64,000 bases of DNA from positions 124,001-188,000 of the forward strand of contig NZ_CP007144.1 of assembly GCF_000576555.1 (NCBI RefSeq), in the 5' to 3' direction. Shown piece after piece: positions 24,314 to 35,304 of this stretch. Source of the stretch: Hymenobacter swuensis DY53 (GTDB lineage Bacteria > Bacteroidota > Bacteroidia > Cytophagales > Hymenobacteraceae). Made by a program: the position numbers and the translations under genes. Under the pieces are notes generated by a model, which was given only the letters and a program-made list of their open reading frames with translations, did not search any database and was not told the origin of the DNA. The first letter of the stretch is position 1; each line of letters starts with the position of its first letter.

Positions 24314-27300
24314 ATGAAAAAAGCTGTACACTTCCCACCGCCTGCCTGGCCCGCAGCCAAGGCCCTGTTGCTGCAAACGGCCCTGGTGTGCCTGCCAGCC
24401 CTGGCGGCAGGCGCGCATCCCGTTACTGCAAGCGCCGCTAACCACCTGCTCCTGGCCCAGGGAGTACTCGAGCAGAAGATTACCCTGCGGGTAGAAGCCC
24501 AAACAATTAAGGCAACGCTGAATCAGATTGCCCGGCAGGCCAACATTCGGTTTGTGTACAGCCAGCAGCTGGTGGGTGCCGACCGCAAGGTGACCATCAA
24601 CGCCCAGGATGCGCCGCTGCTGGCCGTGCTGGATGAAGTGTTGGCGCCGCTCAAAATTCAGTACGAAGTAGCCAACAAGCGCGTGGTGTTGCAGGCGGCT
24701 TCCCGGGCGGGAGCGACCACGGCTGCCGGTAGACCAGACGTGCCCATCTCCGGGCGGGTAGTGGATGCCAAAGGAGATGGTATCCCGGGCGTAACCGTCA
24801 TTGTAAAGGGAACGGCCATCGGTACGGGCACGGGCCCGGATGGCAGCTTCACGCTGCAAGCCCCCGAAAACAGCGTGCTGGTATTCAGCTTTGTGGGCTA
24901 CACCCGCCAGGAAGTGCCCGTAAGCGGGGCCACGACCTCTCTGAGCGTGACGCTGGCCGAAGACAAGCAGGCCCTGAGCGAAGTAGTAGTTATCGGCTAC
25001 GGCACAGCGCGCAAAAGCGACCTGACCGGCTCTGTGGCCTCCGTGAGTGGCGCCCAGCTGACCCAGGTGGCCACTTCCGACCCGGTGCAGGCGCTGCAAG
25101 GCCGCGTGGCCGGTGTGGAAGTGACGTCCAACAGCGGCCAGCCTGGTTCGGGCACGCGCATCCGGGTGCGGGGCGTGGGCACCATCAACAACAGCGACCC
25201 GCTGTACGTGGTGGACGGCATCCAGACCAGCGACATCGGCTTTCTACTGCCGGCCGATATTGAGTCGACGGAGATTTTGAAGGATGCTTCGGCGACGGCC
25301 ATCTACGGCTCGCGCGGGGCCAACGGCGTGGTGCTCATCACCACCAAGCACGGTAAGGCGGGCGCCACGCAGTTCAACCTGTCGGGCTATACGGGCTTCC
25401 AGCAGGTCCGGCGCACGCTGCCCCTGACCACGGCGGCCCAATACGCAACGCTCGTGCTGGAAGCCTTCACCAATGCCGGCCGGCCCCTGCCCGAATACGC
25501 CCCACAACTGCAAGAAGCCATTGCGACCAACGCCGAAGGTGTTGATTACCAAGACCTGGTGACGCAGAAAGGCCTGATTACTAATTATAGCTTGTCTGCC
25601 TCGGGCGGCACCGAGCAGAACCGCTACCTGGTAAGCGGCAGCTACTTTCAGCAGGACGGCATCATTAAGAATTCCGGCTTCAAGAAGTTCGTGATTCGGG
25701 TGAACGACGATATTGTCCTCACCAAACGCATTAAGGCGGGCGTAGCGGCCACCTTCACCAACAACAACCAGACGGGCAGCGGTGATGGGCAGGGAGGCTC
25801 GCAGCCTTACCTGGTGCTGCAATACGCCCTGCAGACGAACCCGGTTCTTAACCCGTTCGGCCCCAATGGCACCTACAACGAGGACAACATCACGCGCAAT
25901 GCGCTGAACGTACCGCGCTACCTCGACGAGCAAAAACTGAACAAGGTGCAGAACAATAACCTGTTTAGCAGTAGCTATATTGATGTGGCCCTGTTCAAGG
26001 GGCTCTCATTCCGCTCCACGTTTGGCATCAACTACTTCAACAACCACCCCAAAGTATATCAGCCCCAGTACTACATTGGGCCGGTAGACCAGCGGGCCCA
26101 GAGCGCGCTGATTGAGACGCGCAGCGAGAACGTTTCGTGGGTGTGGTCGAACTACGCCAACTACACCAAAACCTTCGCCGACAACAGCTCCTTCTCGGCT
26201 ACCCTGGGCCAGGAGGCGCAACGCGGCTACGGCAACGGCATTTCCATCACGGCCTTCAACGTGCCGGCCGATGTCTCGCTGCAATACGCATCGGCCTCGC
26301 GCAGCACCGGCAACGTGGTGCGCAGCAGCCAGTACGACGGCAGCTTAGCCTCGTACTTCGGTCGGGCCAACTACAATTTCCGTGACCGTTACCTCGTAAC
26401 AGGTACCCTACGCCTGGATCAGACCTCGAAATTCCTGGGGGCGGTGCGCAACGGGTATTTTCCGTCGGTAGGCGCGGCCTGGAACATCTCCAACGAGCAG
26501 TTTCTAAAGGATGTGAGCTACTTATCGGCGCTGAAGCTGCGGGCCAGCTACGGCCAGGTGGGCAACCAGAACGCCGCCCCCAACTACGGTTATGCCTCGG
26601 TGGCCACCAACAACCAGACCTACTCCTTTAACGGAGTCCCCGCGCCGGGCCTGGCCATCAGCCAGATCAACAACCCGGACCTGAAGTGGGAAACGGCCAT
26701 TACTACCGACGTGGGCCTGGATGCCGAGCTGTTCGACAGCCGACTGACGTTTACGGCCGACTACTTTGAGCGCCGCACCCAGGACATGATTGCCCTGCTG
26801 CCGGTGCCCGACTACGTGGGCCAGGCTCCTGCTCCTGCCAACGTGGGCGCCCTGCGCAACCGTGGCCTGGAGCTGGCCCTGAACTACCGCAACGAGATAG
26901 GCAAGCTGCAGTACAACGTGGGGCTTAACTTCACCAAAATCAACAACGTAGTGACCAGCCTGGGCGGTGGCAACCCCATTGCCAGCGGCAACGTGCTCCC
27001 GCAAATCAACAATACCACGCTCACCGACGTGGGCCGCGAAATTGCGTTCTTCTACGGCTTACAGGCCCAGGGTGTATTTCGTAGCCAGAACGAAATTGAC
27101 ACCTACCGAAACGCGGCCGGAGACCTGGTACAGCCTGGGGCCCAACCTGGTGACGTGCGCTACCAGGACACCAACGGCGACGGCGTGATTACGGCCGCCG
27201 ACTACACGTACCTGGGTAGCGGCACCCCCGACTTTACCTACGGCGGCTCGCTGGGCCTGAACTACGCGGGCTTCGACTTCAAGGTGTTGCTCTACGGGGT

Positions 27301-27745
27301 GCAAGGCGCCGAAGCCCTGAACGGGGCGGGCTTTAACCTGAACAAATCGGCTGACTTTGTGGGCGTGTGGAGCAACTTCTACGCCAGCCGCATGGACCGC
27401 TGGACGCCCAGCAACCCCAACAGCGACCAGCCCCGCGTAACCTCGACCGACACCAACGGCAATGACCGCATGAGCAGCCGCTACGTGGAAGACGCCAGCT
27501 ACCTGCGGGCCCGCAACATGGAGCTGGGCTACACGCTGCCCCAGGGTTTGCTGGGCAAGGCCAAGTTGACCGGTGCCCGCGTGTTCGTCTCGGTGGACAA
27601 CGTGTTTACCATCACCAAGTACACGGGCTACGACCCCGAAATATCGACTGCGGCGTTCTACAACAGCCCCCTGGCTTACGGCGTCGACTACGGCAACTAC
27701 CCGCAGGCGCGCACCTACCGGCTGGGCTTCAACGTGCAGTTCTAA
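24314..27745 (+). CDS. susC: SusC-like TonB-dependent transducer/transporter
   Basis: 1143 residues from the ATG at 24314. Signal peptide (about 1-35), an STN domain (about 50-120, VEAQTIKATLNQIARQANIRFVY split over strands), a carboxypeptidase-regulatory-like domain (about 125-205, ISGRVVDAKGDGIPGVTV, SFVGYTRQEVPV), a TonB box (SEVVVIGYG), a plug (about 225-345, with VRGVGTINNSDPLYVVDG and the EILKDASATAIYGSRGANGV signature) and a C-terminal 22-strand barrel. The STN domain marks it as a signalling transporter working with the adjacent sigma/anti-sigma pair. It imports glycan oligomers across the outer membrane together with SusD. Confidence 0.97.
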   Translation: MKKAVHFPPPAWPAAKALLLQTALVCLPALAAGAHPVTASAANHLLLAQGVLEQKITLRVEAQTIKATLNQIARQANIRFVYSQQLVGADRKVTINAQDAPLLAVLDEVLAPLKIQYEVANKRVVLQAASRAGATTAAGRPDVPISGRVVDAKGDGIPGVTVIVKGTAIGTGTGPDGSFTLQAPENSVLVFSFVGYTRQEVPVSGATTSLSVTLAEDKQALSEVVVIGYGTARKSDLTGSVASVSGAQLTQVATSDPVQALQGRVAGVEVTSNSGQPGSGTRIRVRGVGTINNSDPLYVVDGIQTSDIGFLLPADIESTEILKDASATAIYGSRGANGVVLITTKHGKAGATQFNLSGYTGFQQVRRTLPLTTAAQYATLVLEAFTNAGRPLPEYAPQLQEAIATNAEGVDYQDLVTQKGLITNYSLSASGGTEQNRYLVSGSYFQQDGIIKNSGFKKFVIRVNDDIVLTKRIKAGVAATFTNNNQTGSGDGQGGSQPYLVLQYALQTNPVLNPFGPNGTYNEDNITRNALNVPRYLDEQKLNKVQNNNLFSSSYIDVALFKGLSFRSTFGINYFNNHPKVYQPQYYIGPVDQRAQSALIETRSENVSWVWSNYANYTKTFADNSSFSATLGQEAQRGYGNGISITAFNVPADVSLQYASASRSTGNVVRSSQYDGSLASYFGRANYNFRDRYLVTGTLRLDQTSKFLGAVRNGYFPSVGAAWNISNEQFLKDVSYLSALKLRASYGQVGNQNAAPNYGYASVATNNQTYSFNGVPAPGLAISQINNPDLKWETAITTDVGLDAELFDSRLTFTADYFERRTQDMIALLPVPDYVGQAPAPANVGALRNRGLELALNYRNEIGKLQYNVGLNFTKINNVVTSLGGGNPIASGNVLPQINNTTLTDVGREIAFFYGLQAQGVFRSQNEIDTYRNAAGDLVQPGAQPGDVRYQDTNGDGVITAADYTYLGSGTPDFTYGGSLGLNYAGFDFKVLLYGVQGAEALNGAGFNLNKSADFVGVWSNFYASRMDRWTPSNPNSDQPRVTSTDTNGNDRMSSRYVEDASYLRARNMELGYTLPQGLLGKAKLTGARVFVSVDNVFTITKYTGYDPEISTAAFYNSPLAYGVDYGNYPQARTYRLGFNVQF

Positions 27746-27770
27746 TCTACTACTTCTAATCCCATCCTGT

Positions 27771-29384
27771 ATGAAACCTACCCGCGCCGCCGTATTGCTC
27801 GGCCTGCTACTAACTTCCGCTCTCACGCAGAGCTGCAAAGACTTTCTGGAGAAAGAGCCCCTGGGCACCACTACCCAGGACAACCTGTTCCGGGACCCGA
27901 CCAACGCCGTACAGGCCGTTAACGCCGTGTACGACGTGGCCGCCTGGGACCAGGGACCCAAGTGGGGCGACCCCACCGGCCAGTACGTGGCCCAGACCTA
28001 CGAATGGATGTTCGGGGATCTGATGACCGATGATGCCGAAAAAGGTGGCAGCTCGGCCAGCGACTTCCTGTCCCTGATTGAGCTTAAAACCTGGAACATT
28101 CCGCCCTCTAATCCGCCCGTGACCACGCTGTGGGTGCACAGCTTCACGGGCATTGCCCGGGCTAATACGGTGATTAATAACATCGACGCGGGCACCATCG
28201 ACGCGGGCCTGAAGGCGCGCCTGAAGGGTGAGGCGCTGTTTCTGCGGGCCTATTTCTACTTCAATCTGGTAAAGGGCTTTGGGGGCGTGCCGCTGTTTGA
28301 AAAAGCCGTGACGCCCACCGAAGCGCCCAACGTGACGCGCGCCACCATTGCCCAGACGTACGCCTTCATTGAGAAAGATCTGGAAGCTGCCGCGACCCTG
28401 CTGCCCGAGAAAAGCGCCTACGCCGGCGCCGATAACGGCCGGGCCACCAAGGGCGCGGCCAACGGGTACCTGGCCCGCGTCATCATGTACCAGCTGGGCA
28501 CCGTGAACGGCAATAACCACACCTGGCAGCAAGTGTATGACCTGACGAGCACCGTCATCAGCTCCGGCCAATACAGCCTGCTGCCTAACTACGCGGCTAT
28601 TCACCAGGAAATCGGCGAGAACAGCAGCGAGTCGCTGTTCGAAATTCAGTTTGCTACCTCCAACGACGGCTACGGTCCTATTTCGGTAGGCACCACCAGC
28701 AACATTTTTCAGAATAACCGCAAGACGTTTGGCTACGGCTTCAACAACCCCACGCAAAACCTGGTGGATGAGTTTGAGCCCAATGACCCGCGCCGCGAAG
28801 TCACGATTATCAAGAACAACGACATCGTGCTGGGCATCCTCAACCCCGTCGACATCACGCAGAATGCCACGGGCTATTTTAACCGCAAGGCCGCCATTAT
28901 AGCGCCCAACGCCCCGGAATCAGGCCCGCAGAACATCCGCAAGCTGCGCTACGCCGACATCCTGCTGATGAAGGCCGAAGCCGCGGCCCGGCTCAGCAGA
29001 TCCGGCGAAGCGGTGGCGCTGGTCAACCAGGTGCGGCAGCGGGCCCGCAGCTCCACCCGGCCACCGGGTACCACGCTGGGCTCCTTGGCCTACGAGCCGG
29101 CCAACACCCCCGCCGGCACCTTGCCTGACCTGTCCGGCGGCCTATCGGGCCAGGCCTTGCTGGATGCCATCTGGCACGAGCGCCGGGTAGAGTTCGGGGA
29201 AGAGTCGCTCCGGCTGTGGGATTTAATTCGGACGGGGCGTTACATGGGCATTCTGCCGGCGGCCGTCCGGGCGCGGGCCCTGTCGCACGTTGCCACCGAG
29301 ACGTCCGTGAATCCGACGCCCTTGTTGCCCATTTCCCTCAACGATGCCCAAACCTGGAAGCTGGCGCAGAACCCGGGGTACTAG
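27771..29384 (+). CDS. susD: SusD/RagB-like glycan-binding lipoprotein
   Basis: 537 residues from the ATG at 27771, 25 bp after the SusC stop. The signal peptide ends in a lipobox (LTQSC, C22), followed by KDFLEKEPLG, the standard SusD opening. TPR-like helices include GEALFLRAYFYFNLVKGFGGVPL and RKLRYADILLMKAEAAARL, and the C-terminus has WHERRVEFGEESLRLWDLIRTG, which are family hallmarks. It should form the lid of the SusC barrel and bind the glycan. A terminator-like hairpin follows at 29439-29472. Confidence 0.96.
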   Translation: MKPTRAAVLLGLLLTSALTQSCKDFLEKEPLGTTTQDNLFRDPTNAVQAVNAVYDVAAWDQGPKWGDPTGQYVAQTYEWMFGDLMTDDAEKGGSSASDFLSLIELKTWNIPPSNPPVTTLWVHSFTGIARANTVINNIDAGTIDAGLKARLKGEALFLRAYFYFNLVKGFGGVPLFEKAVTPTEAPNVTRATIAQTYAFIEKDLEAAATLLPEKSAYAGADNGRATKGAANGYLARVIMYQLGTVNGNNHTWQQVYDLTSTVISSGQYSLLPNYAAIHQEIGENSSESLFEIQFATSNDGYGPISVGTTSNIFQNNRKTFGYGFNNPTQNLVDEFEPNDPRREVTIIKNNDIVLGILNPVDITQNATGYFNRKAAIIAPNAPESGPQNIRKLRYADILLMKAEAAARLSRSGEAVALVNQVRQRARSSTRPPGTTLGSLAYEPANTPAGTLPDLSGGLSGQALLDAIWHERRVEFGEESLRLWDLIRTGRYMGILPAAVRARALSHVATETSVNPTPLLPISLNDAQTWKLAQNPGY

Positions 29385-29438
29385 CCGGCCGCTCATTTTC
29401 CTGACTTCCGGCAGGGATTTCTAGCCGCTTCGAGGGTG

Positions 29439-29472
29439 CTGGCTCATTGCTTTCCACAAGGCAGTGAGCCAG
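29439..29472 (+). terminator. Hairpin terminator after susD
   Basis: CTGGCTCATTGC (29439-29450) pairs with GCAGTGAGCCAG (29461-29472) with one mismatch and a ten-base loop, followed by TTTTATTG. It may attenuate transcription into the enzyme genes, a common way to express SusCD above the enzymes. Confidence 0.78.
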
Positions 29473-29495
29473 TTTTATTGTATGCCCATAATTAG

Positions 29496-31441
<1,946 letters not shown>

Positions 31442-31487
31442 GCGCCCGGCTTCTCCTGCCAACCACCCCTTTTCACAGCTTACTACC

Positions 31488-32453
31488 ATGAAGAATAGGT
31501 TTTTCCTCCTACTCGTATTCCTGCTCATCGCGTTGGCAACTACCGATTTGCGAGCGCAGAATCCTATTATCCGTGACGTATTCACGGCCGACCCGGCCCC
31601 GCTGGTGTACCGTGACACGCTGTTTCTGTATACCAGCCACGACACAGCGTCGGTGCAGGAAACCAACTACAAAATGCCGGACTGGCGCATCTACTCCACC
31701 ACCGATATGGTGCACTGGAAGGACTACGGCACCCGCCTCTCGCCCCGCCTCTTTGCCTGGGCTACCGGCGACGCCTACGCGGCACAGTGCGTGTACCACA
31801 AGGGCAAGTTCTACTGGTTTATATCTACGTTTCACCAGAAGGATGATAATAGTCAGGGCGGGGCGGCCATCGGCGTGGCCGTCTCGGACCGGCCTACCGG
31901 CCCGTTCACAGATGCCATTGGCAAAGCACTCATCACAAACGAGATGACCAAGGACCTGCCGCACGCCTGGGATGACATTGACCCCACCGTTTTTGTGGAC
32001 GACGACCAGCAGGTGTACCTGTACTGGGGCAACGGTAGCTGCCGGTGGGTGAGGCTCAAGGATAGTATGACGGCGCTGGCCGGCCCCATTACCACCTTCA
32101 CCCCCCAAAACTACATCGAAGGCCCGTGGGTGTACAAGCGCCGGAAGCTCTACTACCTCGTGTACGCCAGCGCCGGCACCAAGCCCGAAATGATTGAGTA
32201 CTGCACGGCTCCCAGCGCCACCGGGCCGTGGACGTACCGTGGTATCATCCAGCAAAATGTACTCAACAGCTTCACCACGCACCCTGGCATCATCGACTAC
32301 AAGGGCCAGAGCTATTTCTTCTACCACAATGGCGCGCTGCCCACCGGTGGCAGCTACCGGCGCTCCATCTGCGTGGATGACTTGCGCTACAACCCGGATG
32401 GGACCATTCAGCCCATCGTGCAGACCACCACGGGCGTAGCACCCATCAAATAG
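31488..32453 (+). CDS. Glycoside hydrolase family 43 enzyme
   Basis: 321 residues from the ATG at 31488, 46 bp after the esterase. A signal peptide (MKNRFFLLLVFLLIALATTDLRAQ) is followed by a single five-bladed propeller domain. The three GH43 catalytic residues are recognisable: base D35 (FTADPAPLV), pKa modulator D165 (DDIDPTVFVDDD) and acid E211 (NYIEGPWVYKR). GH43 enzymes are mainly arabinofuranosidases and beta-xylosidases. With the double esterase and SusC/D it points to an arabinoxylan-type or other pentose-bearing plant glycan. No lipobox is seen, so it is probably periplasmic. Confidence 0.92.
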   Translation: MKNRFFLLLVFLLIALATTDLRAQNPIIRDVFTADPAPLVYRDTLFLYTSHDTASVQETNYKMPDWRIYSTTDMVHWKDYGTRLSPRLFAWATGDAYAAQCVYHKGKFYWFISTFHQKDDNSQGGAAIGVAVSDRPTGPFTDAIGKALITNEMTKDLPHAWDDIDPTVFVDDDQQVYLYWGNGSCRWVRLKDSMTALAGPITTFTPQNYIEGPWVYKRRKLYYLVYASAGTKPEMIEYCTAPSATGPWTYRGIIQQNVLNSFTTHPGIIDYKGQSYFFYHNGALPTGGSYRRSICVDDLRYNPDGTIQPIVQTTTGVAPIK

Positions 32454-32872
32454 AAAAGCATTAGAAAGTATGGGGCAGTGGACAAGCAACCCTCCAGGTG
32501 CCGATGATGCCGGCTAGCGCCTTCCTGCGTGAATAGCTTCTAAGCGAACCCGCCGGCCAATCGGGTTGGCCCGTCGGCGGCAATTCCCGCAGTTGCCCTT
32601 CTGCCCACTAGTAGGGCTTGACGCTGCGGCTGCGCACGGCTCAGGGACAGCACGTGCACCGCCTGACGCACTAAGCATCGCCTCTGCCAGGCCGCCCCCG
32701 GTAAGTTGCCCCACTGTCGCGGGCCGGCCAGCCGCCCTAGCAAAGCAGCAGCGAAAGCAGGCCCTACTTCTGCGCGAGCCGCCCATCGCCGGCATCCGTG
32801 TTCGGCCAGCACTGAACCCCTCATCTACAGCAGGGCAGCGGGGTTATCAGCCGGAGGCATCGCCCGTTCTCA
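32454..32872. other. Gap between the PUL and the plasmid module
   Basis: About 420 bp. Open frames on both strands (for example 32566-32883 on plus) are Ala/Arg/Pro-rich GC artefacts without recognisable motifs. I see no repeat, promoter or RNA gene in it. Confidence 0.5.
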
Positions 32873-33208
32873 TTAGCTCATAACGGGTCCCAGGGCATCG
32901 TAAATGACCACTTTCTCCCAGTAAGCCGCGTAGTGTTGCCGAAACGCGTCGTGAATCGGGTGCTGCTGATAGTCTGCTTCTTGTTCTGCATTGTCGAACA
33001 GGCAGAGCCAGGAGTACGCGTAGGTGCGTTCAATTACCTCGCGGCTTGTCTGGGCTGGGGTGCCGATATGCGCCAACTTGATGGACGGGATGCGAGCCAG
33101 CTTCTGCAGTCCTTCCAGCAGCATGGCCTTGTCTGCCGCGCTGGCGCCGGCGGGCATGTAAAACAACACGTGGTGTACAAACAGGGCGGGTGAGGCAGAG
33201 GTATTCAT
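32873..33208 (-). CDS. Dabb (stress-response A/B barrel) protein
   Basis: 111 residues from the ATG at 33208; the longer frame to 33247 is unlikely. FVHHVLFYMPAGASAADKAMLLEGLQKLARIPSIKLAHIGTPA (in pieces) and the later YAYSWLCLFDNAEQEADYQQHPIHDAF match the Dabb ferredoxin-like family: an HHV strand at the start, a helix, and a YQxHP-HxxF motif. Members are dimeric and of varied or unknown function; some bind small hydrophobic molecules. It stands alone here. Confidence 0.88.
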   Translation of the reverse strand: MNTSASPALFVHHVLFYMPAGASAADKAMLLEGLQKLARIPSIKLAHIGTPAQTSREVIERTYAYSWLCLFDNAEQEADYQQHPIHDAFRQHYAAYWEKVVIYDALGPVMS

Positions 33209-33271
33209 ACGGCTATGGTCGCGGTAAAAAGAACAAGGACGAGGCAAGATGGGCAGGAACTTTCAAGGAGG

Positions 33272-33307
33272 ATAAGATCTGGCTGCAACATAAGATCTGG
33301 CTGCAAC
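33272..33307. repeat. 18-bp perfect tandem duplication
   Basis: ATAAGATCTGGCTGCAAC occurs at 33272-33289 and again at 33290-33307 with no spacer. It lies upstream of the Dabb gene and downstream of rep, outside any gene. It could be replication slippage or a small binding site. Confidence 0.9.
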
Positions 33308-33421
33308 GCTTTTTTAGCACTCATTCATCGTTGTACGAGCCAGTCTTCCTTAAATCGTGCCATGCCTGCCAAAGGGGTTTACATGCCCCTATGCACGCCT
33401 CTTTTCCGGGCAGCTCCCGGC

Positions 33422-34468
33422 TTACTTGAGCGTTTGATACAGCCCCGGAAACTCCGTTTTTAGCAGGTTAATGGCGGCACCACCGAGATTATCGAATACC
33501 TTGTTGCCAGCCTCAAAGTCCCGCAGCAGCGGGTGAGTCACCTTCATGAGCTTGGCGATGCGCACTTCGTCGTCACCGATGAAGGCCAGCACGTGCTGAA
33601 TCTGGGCAACCGTCATCCGGAGCTTCTGCAAGCGGGTCACAATGCGCTGCTGCAACGTGGGCAGCTCAGCGGTCAGGGCGAGGCTCATCTGCTTTTCCCC
33701 GGTCCGGGTTCTGGCGCCGGTGCCGTTTCGCACAGCCTGCTCGGGCAGCCCCTCCTCCCCTAGCTGGGCCAGGGGCTTGGGAATGGTGAAGCGTACGCTC
33801 TTAACCTTCTTGCCCTCCTTGACGGGCTGGTAGCTGACTACCCAGCCCAGAGAGTGCAGCTCCCGCAGGGCGGGCTCCAGCACGTACCGCTTAAAGTCGT
33901 AGAAAAGCGTGTAGGTGACATCGTTGTCATCGCCCAGCACCTGCTTGCGCAGCGTTTCAAAGTCCACTTCCCACAGGCCTACGTCATCCCAGGACTTGAG
34001 CAGCCAGTACAACCGGTGGGCATGGGCGGACTTGAGCGTGAGCAGGGTCTCAATCTCCACATGGGTGTACTGCTCCGCCAGCTGTAGCAGGAAGGGTTTG
34101 ATTTCCGGGGCGAAGTTGCCCGTCAGAAACCCCGAGCCCTCGTTCAGATCAATGTAGCTGATGATGGAATAGGCGGTAAAGCGCTTTTTGTTGCCGGTCT
34201 GCGCCTCTATGCTGACGACCTTGGACATGAGGCTTTTGCAGGCGTCGCGGATGGTTTCGTACACGCTTCCCCCCTTCTTCTGCGTCATTACCCGGCTCAG
34301 GGGAATGGAGATACCGGGCAGCTCCGTCTGGTCCTGGTGAATACACCCGAGCGCCAGGGCGAAGATGCGCGCCTCCACGTGCGTCAGCTTCAGGGGTGCT
34401 CGTACTAGGGCATTGGCCTGGTAAGCGCGGGGATAGAGGGCAGCAGACGAAGCAGGCACTATAGGCAT
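33422..34468 (-). CDS. repB: Plasmid replication initiator, Rep_3 (RepB/Initiator) family
   Basis: 348 residues from the ATG at 34468 (an extension to 34549 would run through the operator). The first winged-helix domain (about 20-150) has LVRAPLKLTHVEARIFALALGCI and later AYSIISYIDLNEGSGFLTGNFAPEIKPFLLQL; the second (about 155-245) has LTLKSAHAHRLYWLLKSW, YDFKRYVLEPALRELHSLGW and VRFTIPK, the order typical of Rep_3 initiators such as pSC101 RepA or R6K pi. It should bind the iterons at 34553-34780 as monomers to start replication and the inverted half-sites at 34514-34539 as a dimer to repress itself. The extra C-terminal ~90 residues are not conserved in the family core. It appears intact. 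Confidence 0.93.
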   Translation of the reverse strand: MPIVPASSAALYPRAYQANALVRAPLKLTHVEARIFALALGCIHQDQTELPGISIPLSRVMTQKKGGSVYETIRDACKSLMSKVVSIEAQTGNKKRFTAYSIISYIDLNEGSGFLTGNFAPEIKPFLLQLAEQYTHVEIETLLTLKSAHAHRLYWLLKSWDDVGLWEVDFETLRKQVLGDDNDVTYTLFYDFKRYVLEPALRELHSLGWVVSYQPVKEGKKVKSVRFTIPKPLAQLGEEGLPEQAVRNGTGARTRTGEKQMSLALTAELPTLQQRIVTRLQKLRMTVAQIQHVLAFIGDDEVRIAKLMKVTHPLLRDFEAGNKVFDNLGGAAINLLKTEFPGLYQTLK

Positions 34469-34513
34469 AGACGAAGCGGGCCAGAGAGAGAGGGTACGAA
34501 GATAGCCGGATCG

Positions 34514-34539
34514 GCGTGAAAACCTACCAAATCTCACGC
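34514..34539. promoter_or_regulatory. Inverted half-iterons: probable rep autoregulation operator
   Basis: GCGTGA (34514-34519) and TCACGC (34534-34539) are perfect inverted repeats of the TCACG core of the iterons. The GTGCCA part of the iteron is missing from both. They lie 46-71 bp upstream of the rep ATG, between rep and the iterons. In known Rep_3 plasmids, dimers bind such inverted half-iterons to repress rep. Confidence 0.65.
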
Positions 34540-34552
34540 AAAAGGCCATAGA

Positions 34553-34780
34553 GTGCCATTTTTCACGTAGATGCGGTTGGCCCTACTGTTGAGTGCCATT
34601 TCTCACGTAGATGGGATTGGCCGGCCTCCTAGTGCCACTTTTCACGCAGGTGGTGCCATTTCTCACGTAGATGGTGCCATCTGTCACGCAATTGGGTGCC
34701 ATTTCTCACGTAGATGGTGCCGTTTTTCACGCCGAATGGTGCCGTTTTTCACGTAGCAGAGTGCCGTTTTTCACGTAGAT
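34553..34780. repeat. Nine direct iterons of the replication origin
   Basis: Copies of the motif GTGCC[A/G]TTT[T/C]TCACG[T/C]AGAT start at 34553, 34593, 34632, 34653, 34674, 34696, 34717, 34739 and 34761. The last seven are spaced 21-22 bp apart, two helical turns; the first two are at about double spacing. Core positions GTGCC and TCACG are kept in all nine. With the adjacent Rep_3 gene this is a typical theta-type iteron origin. Confidence 0.93.
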
Positions 34781-35022
34781 ATCAGAGTTTATAATCTGGT
34801 AGTCAATCTGTTACGCCTCCCTGAATATAGAATAGTAAAGAATAGCTTAAGAAGACGGAAGAGGTTCTGGCTTTTTTTTGGGATAAAAATTGCCTGGACG
34901 GCAGGAACTCAGCACGGGCCGGCAATCCACTGGTGGTTCTGCTGCGCATGGCAAGGCCGGAAAACGAAATGGAGCCGGCACCACCGAACCCGCTGAGGCG
35001 AAGGCGGATATCTTTCTGGGCA
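34781..35022. other. Origin spacer with AT-rich stretch
   Basis: Between the direct iterons and the inverted copies. 34781-34885 is AT-rich (TTATAATC, AATATAGAATAGTAAAGAATAGCTTAAG in pieces, then a T-run at 34872-34880), a plausible unwinding region. I find no exact DnaA box; TTATCTACG at 35079-35087 is a weak one that overlaps an inverted iteron. No gene. Confidence 0.55.
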
Positions 35023-35101
35023 ATTGCGTGAAAAATGGCACTCCCGGCCCGGTATAGGCCCGCTACACAGCGCAGGAACTTATCTACGTGAAAAATGGCA
35101 C
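35023..35101. repeat. Two iterons in inverted orientation
   Basis: ATTGCGTGAAAAATGGCAC (35023-35041) and ATCTACGTGAAAAATGGCAC (35082-35101) are reverse complements of the iteron. They lie about 240 bp beyond the main array, facing it, so the AT-rich spacer is flanked by iterons in opposite orientation. They could serve Rep-mediated looping (handcuffing) or control of the parAB side. Confidence 0.9.
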
Positions 35102-35304
35102 CCTGGCGAGTTGCATCACTCCCGCTGCCAGAGCCGGGTGAGTGCCATGCTTCTAGATCCGGTCATCTGCGCCTGCTATGGGCCAGGGTACCGGAGTCTT
35201 TGCTTTTTGCCTTACGGGCGGGCAGCCCCTCCCCTCCCCTACCGCCCAAAAAGAAAAGCAGCCCCGCAAGAGGCTGCCTTTACTGACTCTGCTACCTGGT
35301 ACAC

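Noticed and set aside
32514..32883. Short frames on both strands between GH43 and Dabb
   Set aside because: Ala/Arg/Pro-rich GC artefacts with no recognisable motif; transposon origin could not be supported.
34553..34780. CRISPR or transposon ends
   Set aside because: The 21-22 bp direct spacing, the adjacent Rep_3 gene and the inverted half-sites identify iterons.
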